Part shown: positions 1-11,705 of the stretch, piece after piece
Layout of the letters: each line of letters begins with the position of its first letter
How positions within the stretch are numbered: the stretch's first letter is position 1
Assembly (NCBI GenBank): GCA_001600615.1
Contig: BCKK01000001.1
Span: 659,082 to 723,081 of the forward strand
Direction: 5' to 3'
Length of the DNA stretch: 64,000 nucleotides
Source: Dioszegia crocea
Taxonomy: Eukaryota > Basidiomycota > Tremellomycetes > Tremellales > Bulleribasidiaceae
The notes under the pieces: generated by a model
Database searches by the model: none
The model's input: the letters and a program-made list of their open reading frames with translations, nothing else
Told to the model about the DNA's origin: nothing
Translations under genes and position numbers: made by a program

Positions 1-1694
1 GTTGCCACTGAGGACGACGATTACGCCGGACGTCGCTCTAGCGATGCCCCACCCCTATCCCCATCGAAGCTGTCTGCTCCGGCCACGCAGCTTTCGGATC
101 CTCCCTCCGACGGTAATCCCCCCGAGACTATCGATCACTCGAAGGAAGACCTTTCAGAGTCCATGCAGCTGGAAGAGGCCATGGTCGATTCAGTAATGAC
201 ACTTCACGCCTCCCCATCCTCCCCTAGCCCACCGACACGCATCCAGGAACCAGACGCCACCCCTCGTGCCAAGCCGCCAAAGCAGAGCACGTCGGGCGCA
301 GACCTCATCCTCCCCATTATTATCTTCGCAGTCGTCAAGGCGAACCCACCCCAACTCGCCAGTCAACTCATGTATCTTCGTCGGTATCGCTCCGCCATTT
401 GCCTGACCGGTGAGGCGTCATACGCCATGGTCAATCTTACGGCAGTGGTGGAGTTCCTGGAACATGTCGATCTGGCAGAACTTGGTCTCGGGGGCGATTC
501 GGACAAGGTCATGAGCGTAGCGGATCTCTCGCCCATCGGGCTCGACTATCTGGATGAGAGCAATGTTGATGCTCAAAGCATTGCTTCGGCCAGCTCGAGA
601 TTGAGAGGAAGGGTCTTCCAGGTCGGCGAGTTGGCGGGCACTGCGGCGGGATCGGCGAATAAGGTCATAACGGGTGTCATCGACTCGTCATGGTCTGCCG
701 TTCGGGGCTTAATCAGCACGGCCGGTCCAGCTGCGGAAGAGGCCGATACTAGTCCCGCCTCAACATCTAGGCCGACCCTGCGAGCCCGACAAGCATCCGG
801 TTTCTCGCTTGCAAATGTCACTGCCAGCGTCGCCAGCATTGCCGCTGCTGCCGCTGCCACAACTGCAGCTGCTCGATCACGAGCCGGCTCACGTGCGGCA
901 GATCTCCCCCAATCGCAGCAGTGGCAGGGGAATCAGGAGATGGTCGATGTCACTTCCCGTCCTCAGTCCATCAGAGAAGTCGAAGGCGAATATCCCTCGG
1001 ACTCGGAATCGGAATCGTCAGAATCTGAGAAGAGCAAAGATCCATTTGTTGGGTCGGGTCAGCCGCAGCTCCGAGGTCTCTCCGATGCCCGGAGTATACG
1101 GAGCGTGAGCAGTATGATGTCGCGAGAGGGGAGAAAGGAGGATGCTGGTCGTATGGCGGAAAGGGTCAGCTTGAGCGATAGGTTGGCGAATATAGGAGGG
1201 TTTGGGAAGACTGTACCTGGGCCGCAGGAGACAGCACCTGGTCCTAGTCCAGAAAAGGATCGTCCTACCGCCAAAGTGAGTCAACAGCCTGACTTCTATT
1301 GGCGTAACTTGAGCTGATGCATACAGCCCGTCGGATTTCTGGCTAGTCTGACCGGTAGTCGATCCGCATCGTCTACTGGACTCGGCCACGGTCGTCGTGG
1401 ATCTCTCTTGAGCGGCGCACCAGAGTCCGTCGGTCGAGCTCGCGCAAATTCGGGTTCTACACCCAATCCTACGGGCTCGCCTAGTCGGACACCCTCCATA
1501 CTCTCCCGTGAAGAACCGGTCCCTCGGCTGAATGAGAGGTTCTTGACTTGTGAGTTTGATTCACATTCAACCTGGTGCAGAATGCTGATATCGATGTAGG
1601 CGATCTTGGAGATATCCAGCTCTCTGAGCTTGGGGAACTGCTGAGAGAATATCGGAGGCTAGCAGAGTATATTGGGAATACTCAGGGGAAGTAA
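1..1694 (+). CDS. VPS9-domain protein (Rab5-family GEF), 3' part
   Basis: This is the C-terminal 530 residues of a gene that starts left of the window; the frame is open from base 1. Exons are <1-1275, 1327-1549 and 1600-1694, with stop TAA at 1692-1694. Nucleotides about 290-500 encode the C-terminal half of a VPS9 domain: DLILPIIIFAVVKANPP, then SQLMYLRRYR, GEASYAMVNLTAVVEFLEHV. VPS9 domains exchange nucleotide on Rab5/Ypt51 GTPases at endosomes. The domain is followed by about 370 low-complexity residues rich in Ser, Ala and acidic patches, ending in a short helix (ELGELLREYRRLAEYIG). This layout resembles fungal Vps9/Muk1/GAPVD1-type proteins, but the upstream domains that would separate these are outside the window. 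The VPS9 call is confident; the subfamily is open. Confidence 0.85.
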
Positions 1695-2322
1695 TTCGCG
1701 TATGGTACGTATAGACTGGTACTCCTAGCATTCGTATGGCGACGCTCATCCTCCAGTCATAATGTCCACGTGTCAATATCCGAAGGTGTTCAATCTGTAT
1801 TGATCACAATTGATCACACGCTTCTACTCTCGAGCCCACTGATCATACTCCGACAACGACAGAAATTCATCCCCGCATGTCACTGCACATTCAGGTGTCG
1901 ACCGCCAATCGGCGGCTACGGTACAGCGCATGGAGACCTCAACACTATACCGCGGAACATTCTAGTGTTCGTATCGAGCGACGTTTGGGCTGCTACGCCG
2001 CAGATCCTTTCATATATGTCGACTGACCTGGCCACGTTTCGACCTGAAACTCTTTCATCCTTTGAGCCTAGCGACTGGTGTCGTGCCAGCTGCTGGGCTA
2101 TTCGACAGTGCTCTTCTGGCGATTCGAGAGTGCTCTTCTCTCAATACTTCATCCTTGCCCCTGTCATCACCGCCCCTGCTCATTCCAACTTACTGATCGT
2201 AAACGACATCGCGAATTCAAAAGTATGCCGCTTCACTCACTGCATCCTTGTGGAATATCAGAAGCTCACCATCAGAAGATTGACCCCTTTCCATCCCCAC
2301 ACCAAGACAAACACGCTGCACG
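1695..2322. other. intergenic region
   Basis: About 630 nt separate the VPS9 gene from the histidine-phosphatase gene. A forward open frame at 1770-2387 has no family motif and overlaps the next gene's start, so I do not call it. CT-rich leader sequence lies just before the ATG at 2323. Nothing else is recognisable. Confidence 0.5.
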
Positions 2323-3949
2323 ATGGCCGAAGTTCAGGCGATACCGCCGCACGAAGCGGGGCGATCCACACAAGATCTGTCCGATGACAGTCGGAAATCC
2401 ACCCTGAGTCCCTCCATCATCTCCGCCATCCAGCAGGTGACTCGGTGGGCGACGATGAGCGACGGGGAGAGAAAAGCAGCAATGTACGCAATGGCGTTGG
2501 AAGCTCACATGGCTGCGAAGGCCGCGCGGCCTGAGCTTGACCTGCCGAGTCTCATTCCTTCCGATGATCAGATGAGGGGATTCTTGAAGGTATATCCTCA
2601 GCGTCCATCTCATGTCTCTCGAGTGGAAGCTCACAAACGCAGGAGCTTGGGACCGAAACTGGTGAGTATCGCTGGCGCTGGAAGGAATCAGGGCTATTCC
2701 CATGGCAAATCGAACCAAGCAAAATATTGATGATACAGCCGCTTCCCGGAGATCGGGAAGTCGCATCGTGAAGGTTCGGATTAATGCGGCAATGCGACAC
2801 GGCTGGGGTCAGTCACTACATCCTTTCCAAAGACCTACGCGTGGCAGAAACACATGAGCTGACTTATTCCCAGGTGAGCACAACGAAGATGGCATGACCA
2901 AGGTGACCTTACATTTTCCCGTGCACCACCGCGAGCTATGCTGATGGTATCAAAGGCGATTGACACCCATCTCATGCCCCTTGGTCAGCGACAAGTGCAC
3001 TCGACATGCAACCAACTGCTGTCTGACATCGCCGATGGCCGCACCGAGAAACCCCGCTTCGGTTTCAGTTCCCCTCTCGAGAGGTGCAACGAGTCTCTCA
3101 AGCCATTCGAGGACAGAGTCAATGACATCAAGACCGTCAACGGAGAGACGCAGTGTACCACTACATTTGGAGACATCCAGTTCTTGCGGGAGATTCTCAA
3201 TCCGGCACCGAGCACCGGTGGCCACGGTTGCTCTCACATCCGCAAGGATCGGACTTTCGACAAGAGACCGCTTCTCAATGGCAAGGGATACACTGGCACT
3301 GAAGACCCCTTCAGTGCAGACACTGCACTCTACGAGAGTCTGAGACAGGAGGAAGCTCGAGGCAAGGATGCCGGGACTGCGCTGGCGAGACTTCATTCTG
3401 GGTGGATACTGCAGCATGACTGATGAAGATTGTGAGTCGAAAATGAGGCAACCTCACGCGCATCGCCAGTAATCGTTACAGTAGAATCTCGCTGATATTC
3501 CAGCTATTGGAGTTGTTATGGCATCGCATGGGGAGATCCTGAAGTCCATATACAACGGCCTCATGGGCACGAAGGGGATGGGAAACTTCGCGGTCGGCAA
3601 CGGCTGGATTCATGGAACGAGCAAGGCGTTTGAGCTGGACGTGCGGATCGAGGGCAACTTCGACAAGCCAGGGGGATTTACCAGTGAGATCGTGGGGGTA
3701 AGGAGAGTGGAGGAGAAGGATGTTCAATGGAAGGAAGAAGACCTCAACAACGACGATATCTTGACTGCCCCCTGGCAGTCTATGTCCGCCAAGATTCCCA
3801 CCACTACCGACCGATCCGCCCCTGCCGACTCCTCTTTGTTCTCGACTCACCAGTCACTGTCCAGAGGTACTCAAACCGCTCTCCTGCCACCGTCGCACAG
3901 TCAAGGTGCATCGCAGAGCCAAGATACACGTACGACATCTCGCTCGTAG
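2323..3949 (+). pseudogene. histidine-phosphatase (phosphoglycerate-mutase-like) gene with probable frameshift
   Basis: Exons read 2323-2589, 2643-2661 (19 nt), 2739-2807, 2874-2902, 2956 to about 3431, and 3504-3949. Together they give the histidine-phosphatase order: first catalytic motif RHGWGEHN split across exons 3-4, then DTHLMPLGQRQ, FSSPLERC, an acidic/arginine helix near 3325-3385, and the second catalytic histidine in GVVMASHGEILKSI at the start of the last exon. Family members hydrolyse or transfer phosphate through a phosphohistidine; substrates vary. The problem is that the fifth exon runs in one frame to a stop at 3421, while RWRDFILGG..DED, which splices cleanly to the last exon, is in the next frame. 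No good GT-AG pair fixes this: the only phase-compatible intron (3314-3389) has weak signals and would delete the helix. A one-base insertion near 3344-3385 is simplest, real or an assembly error. About 123 residues precede the first motif, longer than usual. Confidence 0.55.
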
Positions 3950-4301
3950 CGTCACGGAGAACTTCGATCCAATCATGCCGACGTTCCCAGAGGCCATGGT
4001 GGCTTGAAATCAGATCACGTTTTGCCTTTCAGTGTGTATAAGTTCCCATGCATGTCAAAGATCTCGAGCAGATACGAGCCTCCTAGAGAATTTATAGTCG
4101 CCTGGAGTGCCTAAACTTCATTACAGGCGAAGCAGTTCCTCGAGCCACTCCGGCCAGCTTAAGTGCAAATTGGTCCAAGTTTCAGACCAGTCACGTGCGC
4201 GTTTGATACATTCGGCCCAAATTGCCATATCGGGCAATCGTCCGAGGAGACCATACAACGCTCACAAACACAACTCTGCATCGCATGCTCACATCCCTCA
4301 C
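3950..4301. other. intergenic region
   Basis: About 350 nt between the histidine-phosphatase stop and the L2HGDH start codon. It should hold the L2HGDH promoter. I see no clear TATA box and no supported ORF. Confidence 0.5.
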
Positions 4302-6057
4302 ATGTCCTACGCAGCGCGGCTCCGACAGATCTACCCATACAGGGCGCCGTCTACATCGGTAGACCACATCGTCGTAGGTGGAGGAGTGTTGGGGTTGGCT
4401 GTAGCTGCGGGGCTGGTCAATACTGCCGGCCGTGGACGGACCACTTTTCTAGTCGAGCGACGCCCCCAGGTGCGTGCTTCAGCAGAGCTTAGGAGGCAGC
4501 TCATGATACAGTAATAGCTATGGCAAGATAATTCGTAAGCTATAATCATGTACCCTGCAATCTCATCGCGCACTGAGCTGATCCAAACAGACCTCGAAAG
4601 TCAGGCGTGATCGAGTCGGGTATGTCTGCAATTTCTAATCTCAACAAGCCTACTATAGCTAACTAGCAGGTATCTAGTATGTCGCAGTCGCTTCAGGATA
4701 TGATGTGGTATCTGACCACTGCCCAGCTATCCTGCAGGATCTCTCAAATCACAGCTGTGTATACGAGGTAGAGATCTGCTGTACGCCCGATGCGCAGCCC
4801 TTGGAGTTGATCACGGGAAGACTCAGAAGGTAGGCATCTTGATCGCACGAGACGATGTGTAGTCGATCACATGCTGACCGACATAGCTGGTGGTTGCTAC
4901 AGCAAATGCTCAAATCGAATACCTCGATCATCTACAAACTCTTTCCCTCGATCCTCGTCTGCGTCAGGGTACCGGTATTCTCAGCTCAACCCAAAACGAT
5001 TCCAGCATACCGGCCTACTTCCTCTCAGGGGATGACGCGCGGGACATGGAGCCAGATCTCTCGTCGTCAATTAGGGGAGCGGTGATTCTCACTGAGACCG
5101 GTATAGTGGATCGGCAGGGGTTGATCCAAAGTTTGGAGCAGGAAGTGGAGGAAGAGGAGTATCTGTCAGATAACACAAGGGTGGGTGTGGGGCGAAAGAA
5201 GAGCGGAAAGGGAGACACCAGAGGTGAAGGCGTCATCATGAGGAGAACGAGGGTGGTGCGGATTGACGCGGACGAGAAGGGGGGCTGGGTCGTTCAGCTG
5301 GAAAGTGGTTGGAAAGACGAAGAGGGAGCGAAGGGAGACGTCGAGGCCGTGCGGGCGGCGGTGGTGGTCAATGCTGCCGGAATCGGCGGTATGGGGCTGC
5401 TTGCCGGGCAGACACACGGAGTAGACCCGTCGGTCGACGGTGCAGTCCAGGGTGAGTCATGCTCGTGCCCGAGCTATGTATTTGACTTCAAATTTCAAAG
5501 TTGGGCTCGCGCTGACATACTCAGGCATCTACCTGTCCTACGAAGGTCCGGGTGTAGAGAGTGTGTCTAGGATCATTCATCCTTGCCCGAGCCGAGCTGG
5601 GGATGGCGTAGCTGCCCGCACGGTGAGATACTATGAGCCGCTCGTGCGCCTCAATTCAGTCACTAATTACATTCAGACTCTTGGACTGGATGGCAAGGTA
5701 CACTTTGGCCCCTACATAACGCCCATTCGCTCGCCGGAGCACAGTTCCCGGACTCCACCGCCCAACCTCGCCGATTCTCAGCTCGAGACTATCGGCAGAG
5801 CGATACAAGATTATCTTCCCAACATAGACCCGTCACTCCTCCGCCCAGCATACTCAACCCTACGATCAACATCACCAGACGTGGGAGACTGCATCATCCG
5901 CCACACCGAGGAAAGAAAGGGACTGGTAGACTTAGCCGGCTTTAACGATCCCCTGACTGCATCTTTGGCTGTAGGAGAAGTTGTAGCAGGTAAGGTACAT
6001 GGGGAGATCTGGCATGGTGGTCGGGCTATAGATGAGCTGGCTCAGGGCTGGGAGTAG
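4302..6057 (+). CDS. L-2-hydroxyglutarate dehydrogenase (FAD), mitochondrial type
   Basis: Exons: 4302-4469, 4518-4534 (17 nt), 4591-4619 (29 nt), 4670-4676 (7 nt), 4727-4829, 4887-5451, 5525-5622, 5677-6057; 455 residues. The N-terminus has an FAD-binding VVGGGVLGLAVA Rossmann motif after about 25 residues that could be a short targeting peptide. Family landmarks follow in order: WQDNSPRKSGVIESGIYYP (cf. the family's GQETSSRNSEVIHAGIYYP), SLKSQLCIRGRDLLYARC, KLVVAT, then GKVHFGP, and the C-terminal LAGFNDPLTASLA. The enzyme oxidises the metabolite-repair substrate L-2-hydroxyglutarate to 2-oxoglutarate at the mitochondrial inner membrane. The GIYYP motif is only restored by splicing in the 7-nt exon. 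Exon 6 carries a charged insert (about 5150-5240) absent from typical members. Other FAD oxidoreductases of the DAO fold are the alternative, but the motif series is specific. Confidence 0.9.
4670..4676 (+). other. 7-nt microexon of the L2HGDH gene
   Basis: The exon GTATCTA lies between acceptor TAGCAG and donor GTATGT. It completes a Gly codon, encodes Ile and supplies two bases of a Tyr codon, giving SG-I-YYP across three exons. Reading through either flanking intron gives an in-frame TAG or loses the conserved GIYYP. Confidence 0.85.
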
Positions 6058-6836
6058 ACATCTTTGCCACGATGAGGAAGCGGATGAGATTTAAACTTTA
6101 CGGATCCGAATTTGAGCGCGTCACAATTTGCAACCTCGTTTCATCATCTTCTGCCATCTCGTCCTGATACCCTAAAGTGTCTTATCATCATCAATTGCCT
6201 GTCTCAACTGCCTGTGCTGCAGCTTGACGCAGCATACAAACGCGTACATAGCGCAAAGACCGCATCAAGCGACCGAAAAGGATCCCCGAAAACGCACAGC
6301 GGGATTTAGAAGCTCGACTCGTTGCCACTTCAGCTTCATTCACCTACTTCCCAGGGGATCTTGACCCGTGGAGCATAGCTGCTTGATACGCTGGCGCGGT
6401 GATAGAGGGGCAAAGGTCTTCGACTATTCTACAATCGCCTCTCCCTTGCCAGTTCGGGTGTACCAAAGGGATGCGTTACGCGTAAATTGTGAGTCAACGC
6501 TGTAGTTCTTCGGAGCAAGCCCCTGCCTCGAAGACTGCCCTTCGACATCGTGTCTATGGAGACACCGGATTGGTACGAGCTGGAAGGGAGGGCTTCATCT
6601 CCCTCGCCTCACCCTCCCGTTGAGCACCTCAAAGTCATCCTTTTGTGTCCTTTGGTCGGCAATCTCCTGAAGGCGCAGGCGTCCATGGCGATCCTTTGTT
6701 CAGCTCTCCAGCAATAAATAGCTGGTCCCGTCGCTGACTGCCTTAGCATTCTCCATCCCTCGCTTCGTTCTCAGCGCCGTTTGTCTCTCAACGGCATTGC
6801 AACATCTAGCCTTCGCTTCTCGGACATCTTAGCAGG
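6058..6836. other. intergenic region upstream of CDC4
   Basis: About 780 nt with no supported gene. It is expected to contain the CDC4 promoter and leader. The part just before the ATG is pyrimidine-rich, and an AATAAATAGC motif near 6713-6722 is a possible TATA-like element. Confidence 0.4.
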
Positions 6837-9800
6837 ATGGAAGACAATGTCTCCCTCCCGCGTATGACGGTCAACACGTCCGGCTCATCGAGGGAGTCGG
6901 GCCTAGTCTGGAGGAATGGGCAACCAATGCTACAGATGCAAGATGCCGTCAAGGAGACTGTGTAAGATTTCCCGCATTTCTTACTGAGCCTGGCTGACGA
7001 CATCAGCGTTACCCATACCACCCGGACCACCACTTCCTTCGCACCTATTTCCCTCCCTAGATTGCCCGAGCCCGACCACATTCCCCTTCCTTCCCACCTT
7101 TCTCCCGAGATCTACCCACTGGCCACCGAACCTACTCCGGACGATATGAAATACTTTGCCCTTCAGATTGCAGGTCAGCGGGTTGTCGTTCAGGCGGACG
7201 GCGGACCTGGCCCTGCATCTCCTTTACCTGCCGAGACTGGCGGACCTGGCTGGCGGAGATCCATGAAGTCTTCGGGTTTCAAACAGGAGATGCCGCGAGT
7301 GGGACTGGTGGAGGCGATCTCTGGCGGTAAAGGTAGAGACGGGAGGAAGCGCTCATTGAGCTTCTCGAGAGGCGGAGCGCCGTCATCCGCACCTACCCCA
7401 CCAGTCACTGGTAATGGTAAGATGCGAGCGCGAAGCCCGCCCAGGAAGCGAGTGAGAGGGCCAGATGAGAACGCACAGGAGGGTGCACTGCTATCACCCC
7501 TACCATCCCCCGAGCAAGAGGGTTCTTCTTCCAAAGGAACGACAACCCCCAACATCGGCAGCGGGCTAGAAATGGCTGCGCTTTTCTCTCTACCCAATCT
7601 CGTCAGCCATTTCGAAACTCTACCCGATAAACTTCAGCAGCACATCATGATGCAGCTGCTTCGACGATCGCGGATGCCAACAATACAACGCGTCAGCGCA
7701 TTCGCATCTATCGCGCTCAAGCGGGATTTTGTCTCTGCTCTACCGCATGAGCTGGCGGTGCAGATACTTCGATGTGTCGATACAAAGACACTGGCGCGCG
7801 CGACGCGCGTCAGCATTAAGTGGAAAAGGATGATCGACTCGGAGCGGGCGGTATGGAAGCAGAGATTAGTGGATGATAATCTTTGGCAGGGGTTGGGTAC
7901 GGAAGAGGAGGAGGAGACTTTGATGAAGCAAAGGCGGGAGACTCTGAACTGGAGGAGCAGGCAACAGCCAAAGGGAGGCACGCCGAGCGAGGAAGAGCTT
8001 ATGGATATGCCTTCCGCCGGGCGATATCCTCCACAATCCGCTTCATTCGTACCCGACCACCCTATCCCACTCAAACATGTCTATCGTCGCCGATATACTT
8101 CGGAGCAGAATTGGCTGAACAAGACGCCTGTTCACCGTTCTTTCCCTGGTCAGGGTATAAACGTCGTCACCTGCACCCAATTCGACCGAGAAAAGATCAT
8201 CACTGCATCAGATGATCACTCGATCAACATCTACGATATCAAGCAGGGATCGCTGAAGCGTCGATTGGACGGACACGAAGGCGGGGTCTGGGCGTTGGAA
8301 TACCGGGGTGATACCCTGGTGACGGGAAGTACAGATCGGACTGTCCGGGTCTGGGATTTGGAGACATACGAGGAGGTGCATACTTTCCATGGGCATAGTA
8401 GTACAGTCCGCTGTCTCCAAATCGTCGAGCCGGTGCTTGATGAGGCGACTGGGGAGTACATGCCGCCGTACCCTATGTTTGTGACGGGGAGTAGGGATTC
8501 GAGCCTGCGGGTGTGGAAGTTGCCCAAGAAGGGGGAGCCGAGGTGTAATGGATATGTAAGTTCTTGGTTATTGATGTGTGCCAAGCTGACTGCCAGACCG
8601 AAGAAGGGACTCTTGAGATTCTCAAACCCGAAGACAATCCTTTTCACCTACACCTCTTGTCGGGCCATACCCAGGCAGTGCGAGCTATTGCGACATATGG
8701 CCGCTTGTGTATGTCGGGATCTTACGATTGCACCGTAAGGGTATGGGATATCATCAAGGGAACTTGTTTACACGTTCTGACTGGTCACGAAGCTAGGGGT
8801 GAGTTATCTTATATGGGCAATGCTGACTTGCAGTATACAGCCTTGTATACGACCGATATCGAAATCGCTGCGCTTCGGGTTCGATGGACAACACGGTCAA
8901 AATCTGGGATATCGCTACAGGAGAATGTCTTCATACCCTTTCCGGTCACACCGCTCTCGTCGGTCTCCTCGAAACTTCCCCCAACTACCTGGTTTCTGCT
9001 GCCGCGGACGCTTCGCTCAGGATCTGGGATGCAAATTCCCATGCACTCAAGCATATCCTAGGTGCACATGGCGGCGCGATCACCTGCTTCGCACACGACG
9101 AGACCAAGGTGGTCTCTGGTTCCGAAGGCAGTATCAAGCTATGGGACATCCGAACCGGACAGTACATCCGCGAACTTGTCGTCGGTATCCAATCGGTATG
9201 GCAGGTCGTCTTCAAGGATAACATCCTTGTTGCCGCCACGTCGCGTGCGGGAGCGACGGTATTCGAGATCTTCGATTTCGGGGCTTTGGATGATCCGAGT
9301 GGGATAGACAACGAGGCGCTGGATGGGTACAGGAAGCCTGCATGGGAGAGGGATAATCCACGCGAACCTCAGACCTACCAGTTTGACGATGACGAGGGGG
9401 AGATGGGAATGATTGCGGGCGGCGCAGTACGATACCACGGATTGAGATTCCGGAACTCCAGCTGGGATCCGTCGAATATGGTATCGGGCGTGGCGTCATC
9501 TTCTGGCGGGAAGGGAAAGAAGTCGGCTAAGGAAGCGACCGGGTCCACTGAGGATGTGGCCATGGGCGCTCCGCAAGGATCCTCTCGGCCGAGCAGGGTC
9601 TCAGCGATCGCAGCGGCCCTTGTGGACGGCACGTGGGAGATGCCTCCAGCTGGACCAGCCTTAACTTCGGCATCACGTCGACTCAACTTCCGAGGTTCCA
9701 ACAGTGGCTCGCCCCGTCCTCCTTCTGCCCTGCCAAATCAGCCCGGCCCCAGCACACATGCCAGGTCGAGCCTGATGCGAACGAGAGAGATGCCTCGGCG

Positions 9801-10305
9801 GTCCGACTCACCTACACCCATCGGCGGATCGTCAACCGGTGTCGATATGCTCGCTTCTACTAAGCGCACGCGGATACAGCCCCCTGGGACACGGGCGGTC
9901 GATGATGAGGATGGGGATGACCTGAGAAGTAGGTATCCTGGCATGGGGATTGATGAGGACGAAGGTATGGGGTATGTGGACGGCGGCAACGGGGATGATG
10001 AGGACGAGGACGAGGAGGATGAAGATGATGAGAGGGACAAAAAGAATCTGGCTTTGGCTCGGAGTGACGATGAGGTGGATACGGACGCTGAAGAAGAAGA
10101 GGAAGAAGAGGAGGAGGAGTTCGCCGCGGTTGGACTGGAGTCTGAGTCTGATGAGGCGGAGGCGGACCAGAATCAGGATGAGGACGAGCTGGACTTTGAT
10201 GGACTGCCATCATTCCCACCGGGATTCAATGATCATAATCCGTCGAGCAGTGGGGAGATGGATGCGGATGACGATCCGGCTGGGTGGGAGGTTGATGTGG
10301 ACTGA
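6837..10305 (+). CDS. CDC4: Cdc4-type F-box/WD40 protein (SCF substrate receptor)
   Basis: Exons: 6837-6961, 7007-8555, 8597-8798, 8834-10305; 1115 residues. A Ser/Pro-rich N-terminus is followed by the dimerisation (D) helix region (LPNLVSHFETLPDKLQQHI..LLRRSRMPT) and an F-box (DFVSALPHELAVQILRCVDTK). Seven or so WD40 blades run from about 8155 to 9280, for example SGSMDNTVKIWD and LVSAAADASLRIWD. The linked D-domain/F-box and the HTALVGLLE repeat are typical of Cdc4/Pop1/Fbw7 rather than Met30. Cdc4 recruits phosphorylated cell-cycle regulators to Skp1-cullin-Rbx1 ubiquitin ligase in the nucleus. Unusual here are a roughly 330-residue tail after the propeller and its highly acidic run of Glu/Asp from about 9905 to 10300. 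The third intron is only 35 nt. The start ATG was chosen because the first short exon joins in phase. Confidence 0.9.
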
Positions 10306-10424
10306 GGGCGGCGTGTTTCAGTGGGGAGAAATAGCACATTGACCGAACCAATCATGCGATATCACGCTTAATCCTTCATAGACTAGTTCTTGATAGTGTA
10401 TAAATGGCATGTCTTCAAGATATA

Positions 10425-11288
10425 CTACAGCTTCGCCTTAGTTTCCATCTCGAGCTCAGTCTCCCCATCATCGCTGAACCTGTGTTGCGGGACATTGGTC
10501 CCCATATGCTTTGTATGTGATCCATAGGCGACGACTCGATTTTGCGCGTCGTAGAATGTCACTCTGGTGTATGCGAGAGTCCGTCCTAGATGATCAGCCA
10601 GTCTGGGAGGGGGACTCAGAGGCAACATACCCATCTTGACTACCTCACCGACGCCTGTCAACAGATCCCCTTCTCTTCCACCGGGACGAACAAACTCGCA
10701 CGAAATGTTGACAGAGACACCTGTGGGACCTGGGATTCCCAATGTGGACAGAGTGAGAGAAGTAACGGTGTCTGTCAGCTATAGCAGTCAGATAGGTCTC
10801 TCCCGGAACGAGTCATGACCATCTGCCTGTGGACACTGACCGATAGTAGGACGCCGCCATGTACGGTCTGGTCAATCAGCGAAGATCCGATTTCATCTGT
10901 CAGCAGGCGCGCTTTCGACCCATCGTTACCTACCTTATGATTGTTGAGATGCCTCTTCTCGACCGGTAAGATAGTTTGCAGATGACCCGGACGCGCCGTT
11001 CCGAAAGTCAGCTGTGCAGTCAGCTTTCCAAGCTAAAGAACTCGTCCGAAAGACAGAGCCAGACAGCGTGCAAGGACCTACTCCAGACAGAACATTCGCA
11101 TCGTGACCTGACGTATATCAGTCATCGCAAGCATAGACGTCTGGCCTGGTACATCGAAGGGGACGAGGAAGAGCTTCGAACCTTGTTTGGATTTCGTGGT
11201 GGCCCAGCACTATCCGATCAGCGTTTCGACAGTTTCGCTGCCTCAGGGTGAGACTCACCTGCTGCACGAACTTCTTACACGCTGCCAT
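10425..11288 (-). CDS. hotdog-fold acyl-CoA thioesterase (THEM2/ACOT13-like)
   Basis: Seven exons in transcript order: 11288-11259, 11209-11182, 11107-11082, 11011-10934, 10867-10841, 10778-10631, 10585-10425; 165 residues, close to the roughly 140-165 of ACOT13 relatives. The signature VHGGVLLS is spread over exon 5 and leads into LTDTVTSLTL; upstream are DANVLSGLTFGTARPGHLQ and LPVEKRHLNNHK. Downstream come GVSVNISCEFVRP and the terminal YGSHTKHMG. Members hydrolyse acyl-CoA, often in mitochondria. The catalytic Asn/Asp and HGG-helix neighbourhood is intact (HLNNHKTVHGG). Four exons are 26-30 nt long. The intron at 11108-11181 uses a weak donor (GTTCGA), so the second exon is less sure than the rest. 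Convergent with CDC4, with a 119-nt gap. Confidence 0.85.
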
Positions 11289-11705
11289 GATACCCGAGGC
11301 AAAGTGAGATATGGAGAATGCGGGGTGTACGCGGGGTAGATGTTCGGTCGACCGCCTACTTGCACCCGGCCACCCGGCCCACGTGGGGAGTCCCGATTAA
11401 ACTTTCCGCAGCAGGAGGCGGCTTTGGAGTGTGAAAGAGGGTGACTGATCTATTCTCCGGTAGTACAGACTTCCATATGGGAGCCACGCTCGCTTCATAC
11501 ATCTCCACACGCTCGACAGCCGGTGTAAAGGACGCGTACGACCCCTCCTTTGGCGCAGCAACCACGACCGGGACCCCGTTGAAGCTTGAATTTTAAGGCT
11601 TTGAAGGGGTACGTTTCATCTTGACAACATCTCTGCCCTGTACACAGGTATGAGTCGAGAACTTTGGGCCACTATTCCTTTTCCTGCTCGCCGAAACCAG
11701 CCAAG
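11289..11705. other. divergent promoter region, thioesterase / Sec7 gene
   Basis: About 415 nt between two divergent start codons. It contains a 20-codon upstream ORF for the Sec7 gene (separate entry). No confident TATA box is visible on either strand. Confidence 0.4.

Noticed and set aside
1770..2387. 205-codon forward ORF
   Set aside because: No motif; overlaps the start of the histidine-phosphatase gene in another frame.
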